Positions 34,896 through 42,885 of a stretch of 52,199 bases of DNA are shown here, piece by piece (the first letter of the stretch is position 1; each line of letters starts with the position of its first letter). The stretch comes from an uncultured Lachnospiraceae bacterium. GTDB lineage: Bacteria > Bacillota > Clostridia > Lachnospirales > Lachnospiraceae. Position numbers and translations under genes: made by a program. The notes under the pieces are model-generated. The model did no database searches. It had not been told where the DNA came from and was given only the letters and a program-made list of their open reading frames with translations. The stretch lies in assembly GCA_905234595.1 (NCBI GenBank), contig CAJOID010000004.1, positions 1 to 52,199 on the forward strand, read 5' to 3'.

Positions 34896-36179
34896 ATGAG
34901 CGATTACAGGATCAATACCAGATGTGTACAGGGCGGTTATACTCCGGGCAACGGAGAACCCAGACAGATACCTATCATACAGTCCACGACATTTAAGTAT
35001 GATACGAGCGTAGACATGGGTAAACTCTTTGACTTAGAGGCCAGCGGATATTTCTATACCAGGCTCCAGAATCCGACCAATGATCTGGTCGCAGCCAAGA
35101 TCGCGGAGCTCGAGGGGGGGACGGCAGCGATGCTCACCAGCTCGGGACAGGCAGCGAATTTCTTTGCACTCTTCAATATATGCGAATGTGGATCTCATAT
35201 CGTGGCTTCTTCTTCGATATACGGAGGCACGTTTAATCTGATCGCCGTAACTATGGCAAAAATGGGCATAGATGTGACGTTTGTCACACCGGATGCTTCC
35301 GAAGAAGAACTTAACGCGGCATTCCGTGATAATACACGTGCAATGTTCGGAGAGACCATAGCAAACCCTGCACTTACAGTGCTTGATATTGAGAAGTTTG
35401 CACGTGTGGCTCATGCCCACGGTGTACCGCTCATCGTAGATAATACATTCCCGACTCCCGTCAATTGCAGACCTATCGAGTGGGGAGCCGATATCGTAAC
35501 CCACTCCACTACCAAGTATATGGACGGCCACGGTGCCGCAGTAGGCGGAGCGATCGTGGATTCCGGTAAGTTCGACTGGATGGCTCACGCGGATAAATTC
35601 CCGGGTCTGTGTACTCCCGATGATTCGTATCACGGTATCACCTATGCTGAGAAGTTCGGACAGGGCGGCGCCTTCATAACCAAGTGCACCGCGCAGCTCA
35701 TGCGTGATTTCGGATGCATACAGTCACCTCAGAATGCTTTTCTGTTAAACCTCGGTCTGGAATCCCTGCATGTACGCATGCCCAGACATGTGGAAAACGG
35801 ACAGGCGGTCGCAGAGTTCCTGGAAACTCAGCCTCAGGTTACGCATGTAAGTTATCCCGGACTTAAATCCGATAAATACTATCAGGTGGCTCAGAAGTAT
35901 ATGCCCGCAGGAGGATGCGGCGTAGTCAGTTTCGAACTGGCCGGAGGAAGAGCAGCTGCAGAGAAGTTCATGAAGAATCTTAAGCTTGCCGCTATAGAGA
36001 CTCATGTAGCCGATGCGCGTACATGCTGTCTGAACCCCGCTACGAGCACGCATCGTCAGATGACCGATGAGCAGCTGGCTGAGGCAGGGATACCTGCCGG
36101 ACTCGTGCGTATGTCATGCGGCCTGGAGGATAAACAGGATCTGATCGATGATCTGGCCCAGGCACTGGCAGCGGTATGA
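34896..36179 (+). CDS. metY: O-acetylhomoserine sulfhydrylase (PLP-dependent)
   Basis: MetY joins O-acetylhomoserine and sulfide to give homocysteine in methionine synthesis. The 427-aa length is typical of MetY. Family features are present: YTRLQNPTND near residue 50, SSGQAANFF, VDNTFPTP, and the PLP-binding lysine K207 in HSTTKYMDGHG. The C-terminal CLNPATSTHRQM and VRMSCGLED blocks follow. RBS AAAGGAGAG precedes the ATG. A related family member (cystathionine gamma-synthase type) is possible but less likely at this length. Confidence 0.9.
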   Translation: MSDYRINTRCVQGGYTPGNGEPRQIPIIQSTTFKYDTSVDMGKLFDLEASGYFYTRLQNPTNDLVAAKIAELEGGTAAMLTSSGQAANFFALFNICECGSHIVASSSIYGGTFNLIAVTMAKMGIDVTFVTPDASEEELNAAFRDNTRAMFGETIANPALTVLDIEKFARVAHAHGVPLIVDNTFPTPVNCRPIEWGADIVTHSTTKYMDGHGAAVGGAIVDSGKFDWMAHADKFPGLCTPDDSYHGITYAEKFGQGGAFITKCTAQLMRDFGCIQSPQNAFLLNLGLESLHVRMPRHVENGQAVAEFLETQPQVTHVSYPGLKSDKYYQVAQKYMPAGGCGVVSFELAGGRAAAEKFMKNLKLAAIETHVADARTCCLNPATSTHRQMTDEQLAEAGIPAGLVRMSCGLEDKQDLIDDLAQALAAV

Positions 36180-36183
36180 TTTT

Positions 36184-37230
36184 ATGAAAAAAGTACTTAA
36201 AGTAACAGGGATCATTTTGGGAGTGATCATTTTGATCCCTGTCTTATTTGTTGCATATCTGAGGATCACGATGTACTCACCTGAGCCGGAGGAGACCCTG
36301 GATGTTACTCCGGGGAGCGCTTCCGTGAGTGCGGGAGATGAACTCAGCATTCTGACGTTTAATCTGGGGTATGCCGGATACAATAAGAGTGAGGATTTCT
36401 TTATGGATGGCGGCAAGGGTGTCCTGCCCGAGTCTTCGGATGCCGTTATGGAGAATCTGTCCGGTATCGCATCCGCGATCAATGAGCAGGATTGCGATAT
36501 CGTAATGGTCCAGGAAGTCGATGTTGATTCTCACAGATCATATAATATCAATGAAGTAGCCTATCTCAGTTCATCCCTGGGCATGCAGCCTGTGTTTGCA
36601 TGCAATTATAAGGTTGCGTTCGTACCGTATCCGGTACCTCCCATGGGAAAGACTTACAGCGGACTGGCTACGTATACGCGTCTGAACGTCCGTGACGCGG
36701 TGAGATATGCCCTGCCCGATGCGGCACCGTGGTATATGTCACCCGGTTACCTCAAGAGATGCCTGCTGGTGGAACGAATCCCTGTAGAGAACACGGATAA
36801 GGAACTGGTCCTCGTTAACCATCATCTTGAAGCATATACCGACGATGAGAAAAGGGACGGTCAGCTGACAGTACTTAATGACCTGATCGAAGAGGAATAT
36901 GCCAAGGGCAATTATGTGGTCGTCGGAGGAGATTTCAATCAGGAATTCGAGATGAACGATAATCCGCCGATCATATCGGAGACAGGATGGCTTCCGGGCG
37001 AGATCAGGGCATCGGATATTCCGGAGGGATTCTACCCTGCGGTAAATGACAATGCGCCTTCCTGCCGGTCCCTCGAGGCACCTTTTGAGAGCAATGAGAC
37101 TTCTCAGGTGTATATCATAGACGGATTTCTGGTATCCGATAACATAGAGGTAAAGTCAGTCGAAGTATGCGACTACGGCTTTGTGAACTCCGATCATAAC
37201 CCTGTCAGACTGGAGGTCAGACTCAGATGA
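36184..37230 (+). CDS. Endonuclease/exonuclease/phosphatase-family membrane-anchored hydrolase
   Basis: The 348-aa product has an N-terminal membrane helix (about 3-25) and an extracytoplasmic EEP-fold domain. EEP marks seen are VMVQEVDVDSHRS (metal-binding Glu), VGGDFNQEF and the terminal SDHNPVRLEVRL (Asp-His). EEP enzymes cut phosphodiesters in DNA, RNA, phosphoinositides or sphingomyelin; the substrate here is unknown. I choose the ATG at 36184, just after the metY stop; a longer opening at 36148 would lie inside metY. No strong ribosome site is visible, so translation may be coupled to metY. The stop overlaps the next gene by 4 nt. Confidence 0.8.
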   Translation: MKKVLKVTGIILGVIILIPVLFVAYLRITMYSPEPEETLDVTPGSASVSAGDELSILTFNLGYAGYNKSEDFFMDGGKGVLPESSDAVMENLSGIASAINEQDCDIVMVQEVDVDSHRSYNINEVAYLSSSLGMQPVFACNYKVAFVPYPVPPMGKTYSGLATYTRLNVRDAVRYALPDAAPWYMSPGYLKRCLLVERIPVENTDKELVLVNHHLEAYTDDEKRDGQLTVLNDLIEEEYAKGNYVVVGGDFNQEFEMNDNPPIISETGWLPGEIRASDIPEGFYPAVNDNAPSCRSLEAPFESNETSQVYIIDGFLVSDNIEVKSVEVCDYGFVNSDHNPVRLEVRLR

Positions 37231-38045
37231 AAACCAGGCTTACCGTGATAGTGGACAATATCTCCGATGAAGGACTCCCCGGAGAGTGGGGGCTCTCGAT
37301 ACTGGCAGAATACGGAGATAAAAAGATCCTCGCAGACGTCGGAGCATCCGGGCTTTTTGCATCGAATCTTGAGAAACTCGGGTATGATATCCGTGACATA
37401 GACTATGCGGTACTCAGTCATGCTCATTATGATCATGCAAACGGGATGCCGCTTTTTTTCAGATCCAACAGCAAGGCGAAGTTCTATGTGCGGGATGCCG
37501 TACGTGAGAACTGTTATGAGAAGAAGTACTTTTTCAAAAAGTATATCGGAATACCCAGGCATGTGCTTACAGACTACGCTGACAGAATCGAATATGTATC
37601 GGGCGACTGTGAACTGTGTGAAGGGGTATATCTGGTCCCGCACAAGACACCGGGGCTCTCGAGGACAGGTGAGCGCGAACTGATGTACAGGCGTGTGGAT
37701 CGTAAATGGATCCCCGATGATTTCTCACATGAGCAGAGTCTCGTACTTGATACGGATAAGGGTCTGGTCGTGATAAACAGCTGCTCTCACGGAGGTGCGG
37801 TGAACATCATTAACGAGATCAGGAGCACTTTTCCGGATAAGCATCTGTATGGCCTGATCGGCGGATTTCATCTGTTCAACAAGAGCGATGAAGAGATACG
37901 TGATGTGGCTGAAGCTATAAAGGGAACCGGAATAGAATATGTCTGCACCGGACACTGTACGAAGGACAGGGCTTACGGGATATTGAAAGAAGTACTGGGG
38001 GAGCGTTTGGAACAGTTAAGAGTCGGCCTGGTGATGACTTTTTAG
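37227..38045 (+). CDS. MBL-fold metallohydrolase (DHPS-like subfamily)
   Basis: The 272-aa cytoplasmic product has the metallo-beta-lactamase motif HAHYDH (H65, H67, D69, H70), a later VINSCSHGG with the second-site histidine, and GGFHLF. It ends with TGHCTKDRAY. The pattern resembles the subfamily annotated as 7,8-dihydropterin-6-methyl-4-(beta-D-ribofuranosyl)-aminobenzene-5'-phosphate synthase, though the true substrate is often unknown. Its ATG overlaps the stop of the EEP gene (ATGA), so the two are probably cotranslated. Confidence 0.8.
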   Translation: MKTRLTVIVDNISDEGLPGEWGLSILAEYGDKKILADVGASGLFASNLEKLGYDIRDIDYAVLSHAHYDHANGMPLFFRSNSKAKFYVRDAVRENCYEKKYFFKKYIGIPRHVLTDYADRIEYVSGDCELCEGVYLVPHKTPGLSRTGERELMYRRVDRKWIPDDFSHEQSLVLDTDKGLVVINSCSHGGAVNIINEIRSTFPDKHLYGLIGGFHLFNKSDEEIRDVAEAIKGTGIEYVCTGHCTKDRAYGILKEVLGERLEQLRVGLVMTF

Positions 38046-38054
38046 GAGAACATG

Positions 38055-39169
38055 ATGGATAAAAAGACTAGCATGGAACGCATTGATGGCGGAATAGGAC
38101 AGTTTGCTGCTAAAGCAAGCATAGTTGTGGACGATGAGACCAGACAGATGCTGGGATAAGAGGGTCTTGATGATCTGCCGAACGAGTTTGACAGCTGGGT
38201 GAAGACTCTGGTCCCGGAGGAACGGGACGCGATCGTTAAACTTTTCTGGGATTCTGTCCGCATACATCGTGAATTGCCGGATACTACGCATGCCACTTAT
38301 CGCATGCAGAAAAAGGACGGCAGTATCATATGGGTTACAGGAGCAGGAAGATTCATCAGACGTGAGGATGACGGTTCTCTGGAGATCTACATGGGCTGCT
38401 ACCGTGATATCACTGCCCAGCAGGAACTGGAGGAGTATTTAAGGATAATCGAAGCTATCGGTAAGGTATTCAACTTCTCCTTGTTTATCGATGTGAACGA
38501 CATGAGTTACCGTATGATCAGCACCAATGAATTTGTTGATGCTGTTGAAAAGGATCCGGATGCACTCCGGTTCCTCAAGAATAATGTTGATGCATCGGTG
38601 ACCGTAATGAAGACGGAAGCATCTCTCACATTGTATACGGCTGCATGGATACCACGGATGCTAAATTGCAGAATCTGGCACAGCAGAAGAAGATTTCCGA
38701 ATTCGAAGAGGAGATCTATACCGATTCCCTCTCCAAGATCCATAACAGAAGGTTCCTTGATGAAAAACTTGTCTATCTGCCGTGCAAAGCCGTGGTCATG
38801 GGAGATATCGATCTGTTCAAGGAGATTAATGATACAGCCGGTCATCAGGCCGGAGATGAGGCTATTCAAAAGGACGCAGGGCTTCTGGAACAGACCGTCA
38901 GAAAAGAAGATGTAGTCATCCGTTACGGCGGTGATGAGTTTATGATGGTATTCTTCGATATCAGCAGAGAGGATCTGGAGCATAAACTCTCGTACCTGAA
39001 TTCACAAGTTAAATCCATCAGGATCGACAACAGACCGGAACTGTGTTTAACCATGAGCTTTGGCGGAGCCTACGGAACAGAGCTCGTGAGTAATCTGATC
39101 GGGACAGCGGATAAAGCACTTTATGAGTCAAAAAAGACGAGGGATACGTATACTGTGATCGGGTTATAG
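38055..39169 (+). pseudogene. Broken PAS-GGDEF diguanylate cyclase
   Basis: The reading frame from ATG 38055 (AGGAG at 38045-38049) meets a TAA at 38157-38159 within a PAS-like region. The same frame then continues (IIWVTGAGRFIRR, MGCYRDITAQ) up to about 38640. Homology then shifts frame near ATG 38645, consistent with loss of one nucleotide, into an intact GGDEF domain (ISEFEEEIYTDSLSKIHNRRF, RYGGDEFMM). The c-di-GMP inhibitory site RxxD (RKED) lies 5 residues before GGDEF. So one nonsense and one frameshift mutation separate PAS and GGDEF. A GGDEF fragment might still be made from 38645. Sequencing error is possible. Confidence 0.8.
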
Positions 39170-39195
39170 GATGAACTGACACAGGAGAAAAGTAA

Positions 39196-40449
39196 ATGCA
39201 GGATTTTGAGAGATTTGACATGAAGAAACCACCTGTTAGAACCAGGTGGTTTCTCAGACCGCTGACATATATTCTCAGCATGCCGGATGTATGGAAGCAC
39301 AAGAATATACTTACAAAAACCGGAACAGAGGGGCTCAAACCTCCTTTTGTGTTGCTGTGCAATCATAATGCTTTTATGGACTTTAAGGTTGCGACCAAAG
39401 CGATCTTTCCGTGGAGAGCCAATTATGTCGTTGCGATAGACGGCTTTATCGGCAGGGAGAAGCTTCTGCGTGACGTCGGCTGCATATGCAAAAGAAAATT
39501 CACGAATGATATCATACTTGTAAAACAGCTTATTCAGACCATAAAAAACGGCGATGTGGCTGTGATCTATCCCGAGGCCAGGTATTCTCTGTGCGGAACG
39601 ACTGCGGTTCTTCCCGAATCCCTCGGGAAAATGTGCAAACTTCTGAAAGTACCCGTAGTTACGTTGATATGTCACGGACATCATGTGAATTCACCGTTCT
39701 GGAACCTGCACGACAGGAAGGTCCGGCCGACGGAGGCTGAGTTTAAGCTCCTTTTCACTGCCGAAGAAGTTCAGAGCGAATCCGTGGATGTTATAAACCG
39801 GAAGATAGCCGAAGCCTTCCGGTATGATGATTTCGCCTGGCAGAAGGAGAAAGGCATCCGGGTAACCTATAAGAAAAGGGCGGAAGGCCTGCATAAAGTT
39901 CTGTATCAGTGTCCCAAATGTCTGACAGAGTTTAAGATGTCATCCGAGGGTATCGTGCTCAGATGCGATTCCTGCGGAAAAGAATGGGAGATGAGTGAGC
40001 TGGGTGAGCTTAAGGCAAAGGATGGCGAGACCGAGTTTTCGCATATTCCCGACTGGTATGAGTGGGAAAGGGCAAACGTCAGAAAGGAAGTCGAGAACGG
40101 AACATATTCCTCGGGAGAACTTCCCGTAAGAGTGAATTCTCTGCCCAATGCGAAGAAGTTCATCTATTTGGGAGAGGGTACGATGATCCATGACGGAAAC
40201 GGGTTCCTGGTTAAAGGAACCGATGTCGATGGTGATCCTTTTGAGATGATAAAACCGGTCCCCTCATTGTATTCGTGTCACATTGAGTATGAGTATCTCG
40301 GTAAATTCGGTGACTGCGTGGATCTGAATACTTTTGACGATACATGGTACATATATCCCGATCCCGACAGATGTGAGTTTGCTGTCACCAAAATGGCTCT
40401 GGCGACCGAAGAACTGTACTTCCGCCACCGGAGAGAATCCTATTCTTAG
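39196..40449 (+). CDS. Acyltransferase (PlsC-like) with C-terminal zinc ribbon
   Basis: The N-terminal half is a lysophospholipid acyltransferase-type domain. The HX4D catalytic motif is H57-x4-D62 (NHNAFMD), with a later substrate motif YPEARYS near residue 120. The family moves acyl chains to lysophosphatidate or related acceptors. The C-terminal half has a CxxC-x14-CxxC zinc ribbon (C239, C242, C257, C260) followed by a beta-rich domain of unknown role. The 417-aa length is well above a plain PlsC (about 240). The RBS is AGGAGAA. A perfect inverted repeat lies just inside the gene (39224-39254). The acceptor is not predictable. Confidence 0.8.
   Translation: MQDFERFDMKKPPVRTRWFLRPLTYILSMPDVWKHKNILTKTGTEGLKPPFVLLCNHNAFMDFKVATKAIFPWRANYVVAIDGFIGREKLLRDVGCICKRKFTNDIILVKQLIQTIKNGDVAVIYPEARYSLCGTTAVLPESLGKMCKLLKVPVVTLICHGHHVNSPFWNLHDRKVRPTEAEFKLLFTAEEVQSESVDVINRKIAEAFRYDDFAWQKEKGIRVTYKKRAEGLHKVLYQCPKCLTEFKMSSEGIVLRCDSCGKEWEMSELGELKAKDGETEFSHIPDWYEWERANVRKEVENGTYSSGELPVRVNSLPNAKKFIYLGEGTMIHDGNGFLVKGTDVDGDPFEMIKPVPSLYSCHIEYEYLGKFGDCVDLNTFDDTWYIYPDPDRCEFAVTKMALATEELYFRHRRESYS
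39224..39254 (+). repeat. 12-bp perfect inverted repeat near start of acyltransferase gene
   Basis: AGAAACCACCTG (39224-39235) and CAGGTGGTTTCT (39243-39254) form a perfect stem with a 7-nt loop TTAGAAC, starting 28 nt after the start codon. No T tract follows, so it is not a typical terminator. It could affect early translation or end the upstream transcript weakly. Confidence 0.7.
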
Positions 40450-40574
40450 GACGTCCGAATCTGACTTAAGAGGAGGCTTTTTGATTGGATAAGGAACAAT
40501 TGCACGGGGTTATTTCACAGAGTACGGGAAACGAGAGCAATATCTGCCAGATCTATGCGATCAGGGAGGAGAAC

Positions 40575-41045
40575 ATGGATATCGTATACAAAAGACTGAC
40601 AGAGAATGAATTGGACAGGATCATTAAAATGAGAATAAACCAGCTGACAGAGGAATACACTTCCGCAGGTAAAACCGTGCCGGAAAATGTATATCTTGAA
40701 ACAGCCCTGATGGACTTTTATAAGAGAAACTTGGCTGCCGGTACTTATGTTTCATGGCTGGCATTTGACGGGGATAAGATAGTCGGAACAAGCGGGATGT
40801 CTTTTGCGGAGAAACCACCATATTTTACGTGTCCTACAGGGAGAGTGGGGATCCTGTCAAGCATGTACACCGATCCGGACTACAGGAGGCTGGGGATCGC
40901 AACTCAGTTACTTGACAGAGTAGTGAAGGCAGCAGAAGAATACGGTTGCGGAACGATCTACATCACAGCTTCCGATATGGGCGTAAAGCTGTACGAATCA
41001 TATGGTTTCAAGCATAACGGAAACTTTATGCAATACAATTTCTGA
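40575..41045 (+). CDS. GNAT acetyltransferase, copy 1
   Basis: The GNAT fold is clear: GTYVSWLAFDGDKIVG strand, then the acetyl-CoA loop YRRLGIAT (R-x-x-G-x-A), and the C-terminal KLYESYGFK. The acceptor is unknown. From ATG 40575 the product is 156 aa. I favour this start because GGGAGGAG (40564-40571) precedes it and because it aligns with the start of the near-identical copy at 47329. A TTG at 40485, with AGGAGG at 40471-40476, would add 30 residues not found in the copy. The downstream neighbour is convergent. Confidence 0.85.
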   Translation: MDIVYKRLTENELDRIIKMRINQLTEEYTSAGKTVPENVYLETALMDFYKRNLAAGTYVSWLAFDGDKIVGTSGMSFAEKPPYFTCPTGRVGILSSMYTDPDYRRLGIATQLLDRVVKAAEEYGCGTIYITASDMGVKLYESYGFKHNGNFMQYNF

Positions 41046-41087
41046 GCAGATAAAGATGGAAAAAAGGCGTATCGCTCAATGACTGGC

Positions 41088-42719
41088 TTATTGCCGGGAT
41101 GATGATAAGATCAATAAGAGAGCGCTTTCCTCGTTCTTGAGCCGCTGCTTATCTTTGTACATTTCATGGTCAGCACGGTCAAATATCCCGGATACAGTGC
41201 TGTCGGTCCCGGGGATGTATTCTGCCATGCCGGAAGCAAGGACAGGACCTTCTTTTGCACGCAGATTCTCACCGACCTGCTCGTGCAATTGCTTCATCAG
41301 TTCGCCCCTGTCCGAATAATCCTTGCCATGCAGGTATACTGCAAATTCATCACCGCCGACTCTGAATACGGGGCTGTGATCGAAGATATCGCACAGAAGC
41401 ATCGCCGATTGTCTGAGATACTCATCGCCTGCGACATGGCCCATAGTATCGTTGATTTTTTTCAGATTATTGGAATCACATACGACCAGCGCAAAAGACA
41501 GCCCCTTCATGCCGCTGTCGATGCCTTCCTGCACCGACTTTTCCATCTCATTATAAGCGGTCTTGTTTTTCACACCGGTCAGATCGTCACGTCTGGCCAG
41601 CTCCTTCTCGGTGTTCAGTGCTTTCAGATGCTGTTTCTCTTTTTTGACCTCGTCATCAATGTTTTCGATACCGATGATAAAGTGCGTGCCGTCGACGGTC
41701 TTTCGTATGGTCATTCTGACGTAATGAGTTCTGGGGCCTGTCATGATCCGGTAATCGATGCTGCAGCTTTTGTGATCCTTAAGCGTACTGATCACGTGAT
41801 CCCTGTCAATGAATTCGAGTACAATGTCAATGTCGTTTTTATGGATTATATCGGGAATATTTTTGCGCGTATCCGCAAAGAAATCATCACCGGATACCTC
41901 TACATCCAATTTGCCGTAGATATTTCTGCATTCATAACTGACATAATCGGATTCTTCCGCATCGACGTAATATATCACATCGTAGTTGGCCGCCAGGCTT
42001 TCCGCGATCTGGGTGAACGTGGCATTTTTCTTCATTTCACCCGCTTCCACAAAGGAGTGGATCACACATATTCCTATCATGAGTCCGGTGGCATAGGCGG
42101 GATATTTGGGGTCGAGTATCTGGAATATCAGGAAAAGCTCCATCACGAGACAGGTGAGCCCGACTGCGATATAACGCACTTTTTCGGCACCGGTGGATCT
42201 GTGTGCGATGTAAAACATATATGTTGAAGTCACCATATACAGAGCGATCTGCAGTATGAAAGCTATATGCCGGCCCGACTCCGCCACATATACATGCTCC
42301 TCGTCAAAGGAAAAGATGAAGGGGTGGAAATAGTTGATCAGCAGATATAGAATCCCGAGAGAGAACATGGTCCATACGGCATAGAGAAGGAGCCTGCTTT
42401 TGCGTCCTCTCTTGTTCAGATATGCTACTACATAGCGGATCCATGTCAGCATGGACAGGAACATGAAGAAGAAATACAGGACACAGTCAAAATACAATAC
42501 GGGGAACAGTCCGTCTATGTCATGATGCTCATAAAGGATCCCCCACAGTATATCTGCTATGAAATAGCAATTCGATGCATTAAGGAACCCGCTGTAGCGG
42601 ACCAGTGCCGGCTTCTCGGCTCGCTGTTCTTTGGTGAGGCCGCGTATGCTCTGAAAGTAATGCCAGTTGATTATGGAATTGAGTATTAGAGCCAGGATGC
42701 TGACGATCGAGTAAGACAT
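41088..42719 (-). CDS. Seven-helix membrane diguanylate cyclase (GGDEF)
   Basis: The 543-aa protein has seven predicted membrane helices in its first 230 residues and a PAS-like linker region (about 240-360). The GGDEF domain starts near residue 375 (ARRDDLTGVKNK), with the active-site loop RVGGDEFAVYL. GGDEF enzymes make cyclic di-GMP from two GTP. The RxxD inhibitory site is not present at the usual spacing (FDHS instead), so product inhibition may be lost. The membrane part is a likely sensor of unknown ligand. Ribosome site AAGGAGAG lies rather far (about 15 nt) from the ATG. It is the only confident minus-strand gene. Confidence 0.9.
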   Translation of the reverse strand: MSYSIVSILALILNSIINWHYFQSIRGLTKEQRAEKPALVRYSGFLNASNCYFIADILWGILYEHHDIDGLFPVLYFDCVLYFFFMFLSMLTWIRYVVAYLNKRGRKSRLLLYAVWTMFSLGILYLLINYFHPFIFSFDEEHVYVAESGRHIAFILQIALYMVTSTYMFYIAHRSTGAEKVRYIAVGLTCLVMELFLIFQILDPKYPAYATGLMIGICVIHSFVEAGEMKKNATFTQIAESLAANYDVIYYVDAEESDYVSYECRNIYGKLDVEVSGDDFFADTRKNIPDIIHKNDIDIVLEFIDRDHVISTLKDHKSCSIDYRIMTGPRTHYVRMTIRKTVDGTHFIIGIENIDDEVKKEKQHLKALNTEKELARRDDLTGVKNKTAYNEMEKSVQEGIDSGMKGLSFALVVCDSNNLKKINDTMGHVAGDEYLRQSAMLLCDIFDHSPVFRVGGDEFAVYLHGKDYSDRGELMKQLHEQVGENLRAKEGPVLASGMAEYIPGTDSTVSGIFDRADHEMYKDKQRLKNEESALLLILSSSRQ

Positions 42720-42760
42720 GCGGGTTAAGCGTCTCTCCTTATTAATGTGTCATTACAGAA

Positions 42761-42790
42761 TTGAAACCGGAAATAATCATAACATATTTA
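42761..42790 (+). promoter_or_regulatory. Weak candidate sigma-A promoter for GH25-GH3 gene
   Basis: TTGAAA (42761-42766), an 18-nt spacer and TATTTA (42785-42790). The -10 box is poor. It lies in the AT-rich gap between two divergent genes and would give a leader of about 90 nt to ATG 42886. Confidence 0.3.
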
Positions 42791-42885
42791 TAAAACAGAT
42801 AGAATAATCTGCCGGCCCGTTCTTGATTGGAGCGCCGAACGCTTTTCGGTTGATATCATATTCTGAGTTTATTATCCTATATTTA

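Noticed and set aside
36148-36183. Longer N-terminus for the EEP hydrolase
   Set aside because: Overlaps the end of metY; ATG 36184 begins a normal membrane anchor.
41046-41087. Shared terminator between the convergent GNAT and GGDEF genes
   Set aside because: No stable stem with a T tract was found in this short gap.
41166-42227. 353-codon open frame on the plus strand
   Set aside because: Lies opposite the clear GGDEF membrane protein gene and has no family features; a codon-bias shadow.
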